A stretch of DNA of 64,000 bases from Oegoconia quadripuncta (taxonomy: Eukaryota; Arthropoda; Insecta; Lepidoptera; Autostichidae): the NCBI GenBank assembly GCA_949316235.1, contig OX438749.1:5102914-5166913 (forward strand). Direction: 5' to 3'. A program made the position numbers and the translations under genes. The notes under the pieces were generated by a model. It was not told where the DNA came from, ran no database searches, and saw nothing but the letters and a program-made list of their open reading frames with translations. How positions within the stretch are numbered: position 1 is the first letter of the stretch; each line of letters opens with the position of its first letter. Positions 28,501 to 34,500 of this stretch are shown here, in pieces.

Positions 28501-31500
28501 TGCGTTGGAATTACACAATCTTATTCCACCATCGCAATTTCATCTTCGGACTATTAGGCGTGGGGAGGGATTCCACCCGTATGTAGTTAACATACCGAAC
28601 ATTCACACTAAGCGGTTCGACTCTTCATTCATAATGCGAACAGCCAAGGCATGGAACTCCCTTCCGGCGTAAGTCTTTCCTGAATGCTACAACCTTGGGA
28701 TCTTCAAGAGCAGGGTGAATAGGCATCTACTGAGATCGCGTGCTTCATCTTCGCCCACATCGTCACTTCCCATAAGGTGAGATTGTGGTCAAACGCTTAT
28801 CCAGTTAATCATAAAAATAAAATCTCAACAACGCCTACGAGGGCCCCCGCCGCCGCCGCGGTCACCGGTAACCGAAAACAATTGGTTTTCACTTGCTATC
28901 TCTGGTACAATGATTTGAGGATTGAACCATCCAAACCAATGAGGCGGTTAATATAACGGCTATCATTCATATGAATGAATGATTGATCTATTCACTAGAA
29001 TATCGTAATATTGTCAAGAACGGATAAGAGAGTGCACATTCTGACATTTGCGGCGTGCAAATGTTATCTTAATATTGTAACAATCGGATAAATGCACTTA
29101 AGCCTTTGAACGCCACGCGGGTCACCGGTGACCGGAAAACAATTGATTTTCAATTGTGTCTGCGTCGCGGCAGTTAACGTGTTAAGTAATTAAATTTAAA
29201 AACTCATTGGTACATGGCCTGCCTGGGAATCGAACCCGGACCTCCCAAATTGGAAGACCCTGTCATAACCGCTGAGCCACCGACTGCTCTTGAACGGTGA
29301 AGGAAAACATCGCGCATCGTGAGGAAACCTGCATGCCTGAGAAATAAAATCGCTCGGTAATTTGACGATTTCTCATTGGTCAACATTATCGATGGCGATA
29401 CCGATCAACTTACATAATTTTCGGGCTGACCTATCACAATAATCCGTTGCCGTTTGTACATTAGATACTATCTCCAAATCATTCGCAGTAAAATCAACGG
29501 AATAATAATCCGTAACAAAGTGGTTCAATGTCAAACAAATATATAATTATGACCCATAATTGCAGAAGTCAATGACAAATGGTCATATCGCATACTTTGT
29601 GACAACGCTCCCAAAAGCATTACGATAAAATAACACAAAATAAATGAATCTTTTGGACACTTACATTGTTGTTATCTAGTCTGAAGCTTGACAAAACCTG
29701 TTCTAATGGTACTACATAACGGATAAGTCTTGACCTCAATCACACCTGATGTTAAGTGAAGATGAGGCTGAAGGTTGAAGCGTACTGACCCGGAAACCCT
29801 CATCTTGTTTGGGGGACTAGCTGTCTTATCTTTGACAACGGAAACAAAACAAAGGTAACTTGACTTAATCACACCTGATGTTAAGTGAAGATGAGGCTGA
29901 AGGTTGAAGCGTACTGACCCGGAAACCCCATCTTATTTGGAGGACTGGCTGTCTTATCTCTGACAACGGAAACATAACAAAGATAAGACTCGGGAAATAA
30001 ATTGTACATTCTATTCTTGCCACTTTTCTGAAACTGTATTTTCTTTTTTGTTGTGCAATAAAGTGTATTTTTTATTGTATTGTAAATGTTCCTATTCATC
30101 ATCATATCAACTGTGGCTGTGGACGTGAATTGCTGAATGTATGCCTCCCCCATAAATTTCCAAAGCGACAGCCTGCGATGCGTCCTGCATCCTGCATATA
30201 ACCGCCTCCGTGGCTCAATGTAAACAACATTGTGTTTACGATTCGGAGGTCGCGGGTTCAATCCCCAGTGGGGTACATGTTTAAGTACTCGGTTTGGTTG
30301 GTGGTAGGGCATTTTAAATGTCCGCCTGGCTAGCTACCACCATCTTATGCCGCCAAGCAGCAATGTTAATAGCATTGTTGTGTTCCGGTTGTCAGAGATA
30401 AGATAGCCAGTCCCCCAAATATGATGGGGCTTCCGGGTCAGTACGCTTCCACCTTCGACCTCATCTTCACTTAACATCAGGTGTGATTGAGGTCAAGTAC
30501 CAACCGGTTGTGAATAAAAAATAAAGTCTCTGCATTTTAGGATGGTGTAATGAGCGCTTCCTAGCTTCCGATTTCCTACTACAAATTGGATAGTGTGTTT
30601 TATTTTATTTAGGGAATCAAAACTTAGGGAATATAAACTACTACAGTACAAAATATACTCGGGTAATAGCATAGCCGACATCGTTATCCACTTGGTAATT
30701 CATTTTTAGCGACATAAGATACACTTCATCTACTTGTGTCGTCAATCACAAAATAAATATTTATTTAACGTTAATTTTAATGCGAGACCTAGTAAGAAGT
30801 GTTCCGGTCATCGTGAGGCCGCGTGTACAGCAGCATTATGTATTCAGCAGTTTAAATTCGGTCCGTTTATGATTTGCCTTGATGTTGACTCGTTGATAAA
30901 ACATTATGACATGAAAGATTATAATTTCATATTATACCTATGTATATTATATAGCTATTCATTCACAATGTTGTGTATTATTAACATCATATACCTACTT
31001 GTATCATCAACGTCATGTCATAGGCTGGGGCTACAGAAATATGAAAAAGAAGATGAATGAAATGTCATGTGAGTTAAAAGCTGTCCAAAAAGACACATGC
31101 TTGTTGCGTCAGTTCATTTTACGATGAACTACTGTTGATGGAGGTAGTCGTTAAAGTTACTATAGTAAAGTTTAAAATGGCGCGCTAGTTACGATAGCAA
31201 ACGCAAATACTCGTCATCTGTGGTTGCATTAATTAGAGTGTGCCAAACGTGGGTTTAAGAGGGTTTATGCCGTCCAGTAGCGCCCTCATTGGAAGTATTA
31301 AGATTTCCTTGTAAATACAGAATAAGTAAAAAAAATCGCTCTCACCTACACTCGAGAAGCCTGAAGCTAATAATAAATAATTATAATGTATGGGATAACT
31401 CTGACCGGGCCTCCCCAGTTGCGATAAAAGTCGCAATGCTCTTTATATATTATTATATGAAAATACGGCTCTTTCGTTTTTTCATATCTAAATGTAACAC

Positions 31501-34500
31501 AAACGTCTGATAAACAAGTGTGATACATGGTATTTTAATAATATTTGCAATACGGCATTTTTAAATTTATTGACTCATAACGACCGAATGGTGTAATGGG
31601 TAGTCCCTGCCTTCAATATCAGCGGTTGTGGGTTTGAATCTCGGGATTAATTTTTATGCAATGAACCTGCGACCTCCGAATCGTAAACCCAATGTTGTTT
31701 ACATTGAGCCACAGAGGCGGTTAAAGACTAATTCGGCATACATTACTGGTTGAAGTAGTGATATTTTATTTAACAGAACCAAGCCTTCCAGCAATGTATT
31801 AGTCTCTAGCTATAAAATTTCATTAGAAGTCAATGAAAATGCCTTTACAGACAGCTTTTGTGGACTCCCGCCTACAGAACTTCTTCCACCTTCTTCTCTC
31901 CTTTCCATTCATCGACATCCATATTCGTCACTCTCTTCGTAACTTGCGTTTCATCCCTCCTCATAACATGTCCATACCAAGCCAAACGATTTACTTTCAA
32001 CTTTTTAACTCCCTCTATTTTATCCATCCTCGGCACTCCACTCATCCACTTCAACATTCTCATCTCCGCTGCATGCAATTTACTTTCTATCATCCGTCTT
32101 CTTCTGTGTAGGAGATAATGTGTTTTACTACTGCATTTACACAATTGTAAAAGGAAATTACGTATGTCACATATAATAGAATAGAATAGAAAACGTTTCT
32201 TTGACACACTGGACGACATATTAGCTATATAAAAACAGAAAAAAAATAACAATAACATACTTAATACACAGCAAAAAATGATATTATAAGATAAACTCGA
32301 TCTCAATCCTAAGATCGATTAGAAATCGGTGTCGTAAAGTGGTGCCAAAAAGGTCTCCACTCAGCATGAGTTGCAGTTGTAAGAGTTGCAGAGAGAATAA
32401 ACAGCAATTAATGTTTTTTCCATACAAAACGGTAATTTCATAGGTAAGCAATGTTTCGGTTTTATTTAAGCACGGTAGAAGATCGTGGGCATTTGTCTAC
32501 ATTTCAGTTCTTTTGGAGGGCCTAAATGTTTTTCGGATGTAGGTATGTATGTACGTAGATTGCAATGCTACCTCTTGTAGCCTAACCGGCTCGATCGATT
32601 TTGAAGTGCGAGGTGTCGTTAGATTCGCTTTAATCCCCAGTGGCGCCCACAAAATAGCGTCTGCTTCCATGCAATTAAGCGAAACACGGATTTTGTAATA
32701 ATTTTAAATCTTCTATTGTTATTACATGAATGTTTTACAAAGATAAAACAATAGGTTACAGTATTTTCATGTTGATACGCAGCCATTCCAATTTAGTAGT
32801 ATGTTATCGCGAATGCATTGAGCCGTATCGGTCGTGCGTGTACGCAAAACATTGCATTCTGTGTTGCACCCGCGGCCTAATTTGGACTTTAATTATAGAT
32901 AAGACATCGCTTGTGTGTAGTATTAAGACACACAAGTAATTAGCGCATTCAGCACCGGACTAAGAGTACTTGACGCTATAAGCATTCCATAAATATGGTA
33001 TGAAATAGCAATTTAAGTATTTAAAAACCAATAAACCCATATCGGATTTAGACCCATTTTGACCGCCTCCGTGGCTCAATGCAAACAACATTGGGTTTAC
33101 GATTCGGAGGTCGCGGGTTCGATCCCCAGCGGGGTACATGTTTATGTACTCGGTTTGGTTGGTGGTAGGCCATTTTAAATGTCCGCCTGGCTAGCTACCA
33201 CCATCTTATATAAATCTGCCGCCAAGCAGCAATGTTAATGACATTGTTGTGTTCCGGTTGTCAGAGATAAGATAGCCAGTCCCCCAAATGTATTGGGGTT
33301 TCCGGGTCAGTACGCTTCCACCTTCGACCTCATCTTCACTTAACATCAGGTGTGATTGAGGTCAAGTACGAACCCGTCGTGCATAAAAAAAAAAAAAAAA
33401 AAGGATTACCATAAAACGTACCCTATGACACTCTGGAGATCAAGACGAATCTAACAGCACCTCACACTTCAAAATCGGTGAAACCGTTTATACTGCCGGG
33501 CGTACACATACTAACAGCCGAAAAATATTTAGCATTTTCCTTTCAGACGGATAAATTTTTCACCTAAATACGGATATCAGAGAAATCTAAATACCCAATT
33601 AATTATGTATAGCGAACAAATAAAGGACGCAAGACTCTGTGTGAGTAAACCCATGCATAACCCATTATTTTCCACTTTATCAGACAAAATAAACGACAAA
33701 CGGTCGTGTAGAGGACGCAGTTGGATTTCAAGTAAACAGCCTACGGACACGGGCCAGACAGTCAATGGCCTCCGCGGATATAGAACTTAAATATATTAAT
33801 ATAAATAGCGGTGAATTTGAACCACATCAAAATAAATCGTCTATAAATATTCATAGGGCTTTCTGTGTAGAAATTATATATCTGCCTTGCCATGTAATTA
33901 TCCAAGCTCGGTCACATCTTGGGGCGATGTATATAGTCATCGGACGCGACCCGGGACACCTTGGAGGTGTCGTAAAAACGGGCCCTGTCGCGCTTCACAC
34001 CATTTGTTAACGTAAACGGGCCCCCTGAAAGCAATTTATGCGAAACCAGGTCCACCCTACCGCAGAGGAAAGTCATCGTGAGGTTTTAGTAGTTGCGGGA
34101 GGTAAGTCCCACATAACCGTCTCGCCGACCCCCACTCATAGAGGCGGTATGCGTAAAGTGCATCCTCGCCAAAAAACGACTAGTAAGCTCTCACTTCGCG
34201 GGGCAAATCCTTGCTTGAAAATCCCGGAACAAACGAGTCGGTACTCAGACAAAGAGTGTTCCGCACTATCAGTGAGCGGTTGATCTCAATCACACTTATA
34301 TCGGGTTGGCCTTTGCAAAACACCGTGATTCTGAGAACATTGTAACCAATTTTCATGTTAACTATGGCATTACTCACGTACATCGAAGAACATAATGTCA
34401 TTTTACTAATTTCTGATTAAGCTCATCCTTACATTATCGCTGCCAGGCAACAGGCCTAGTCTGAAATACTTGTACCGTGTCAGAAGTTAGGCTCGGCAAA

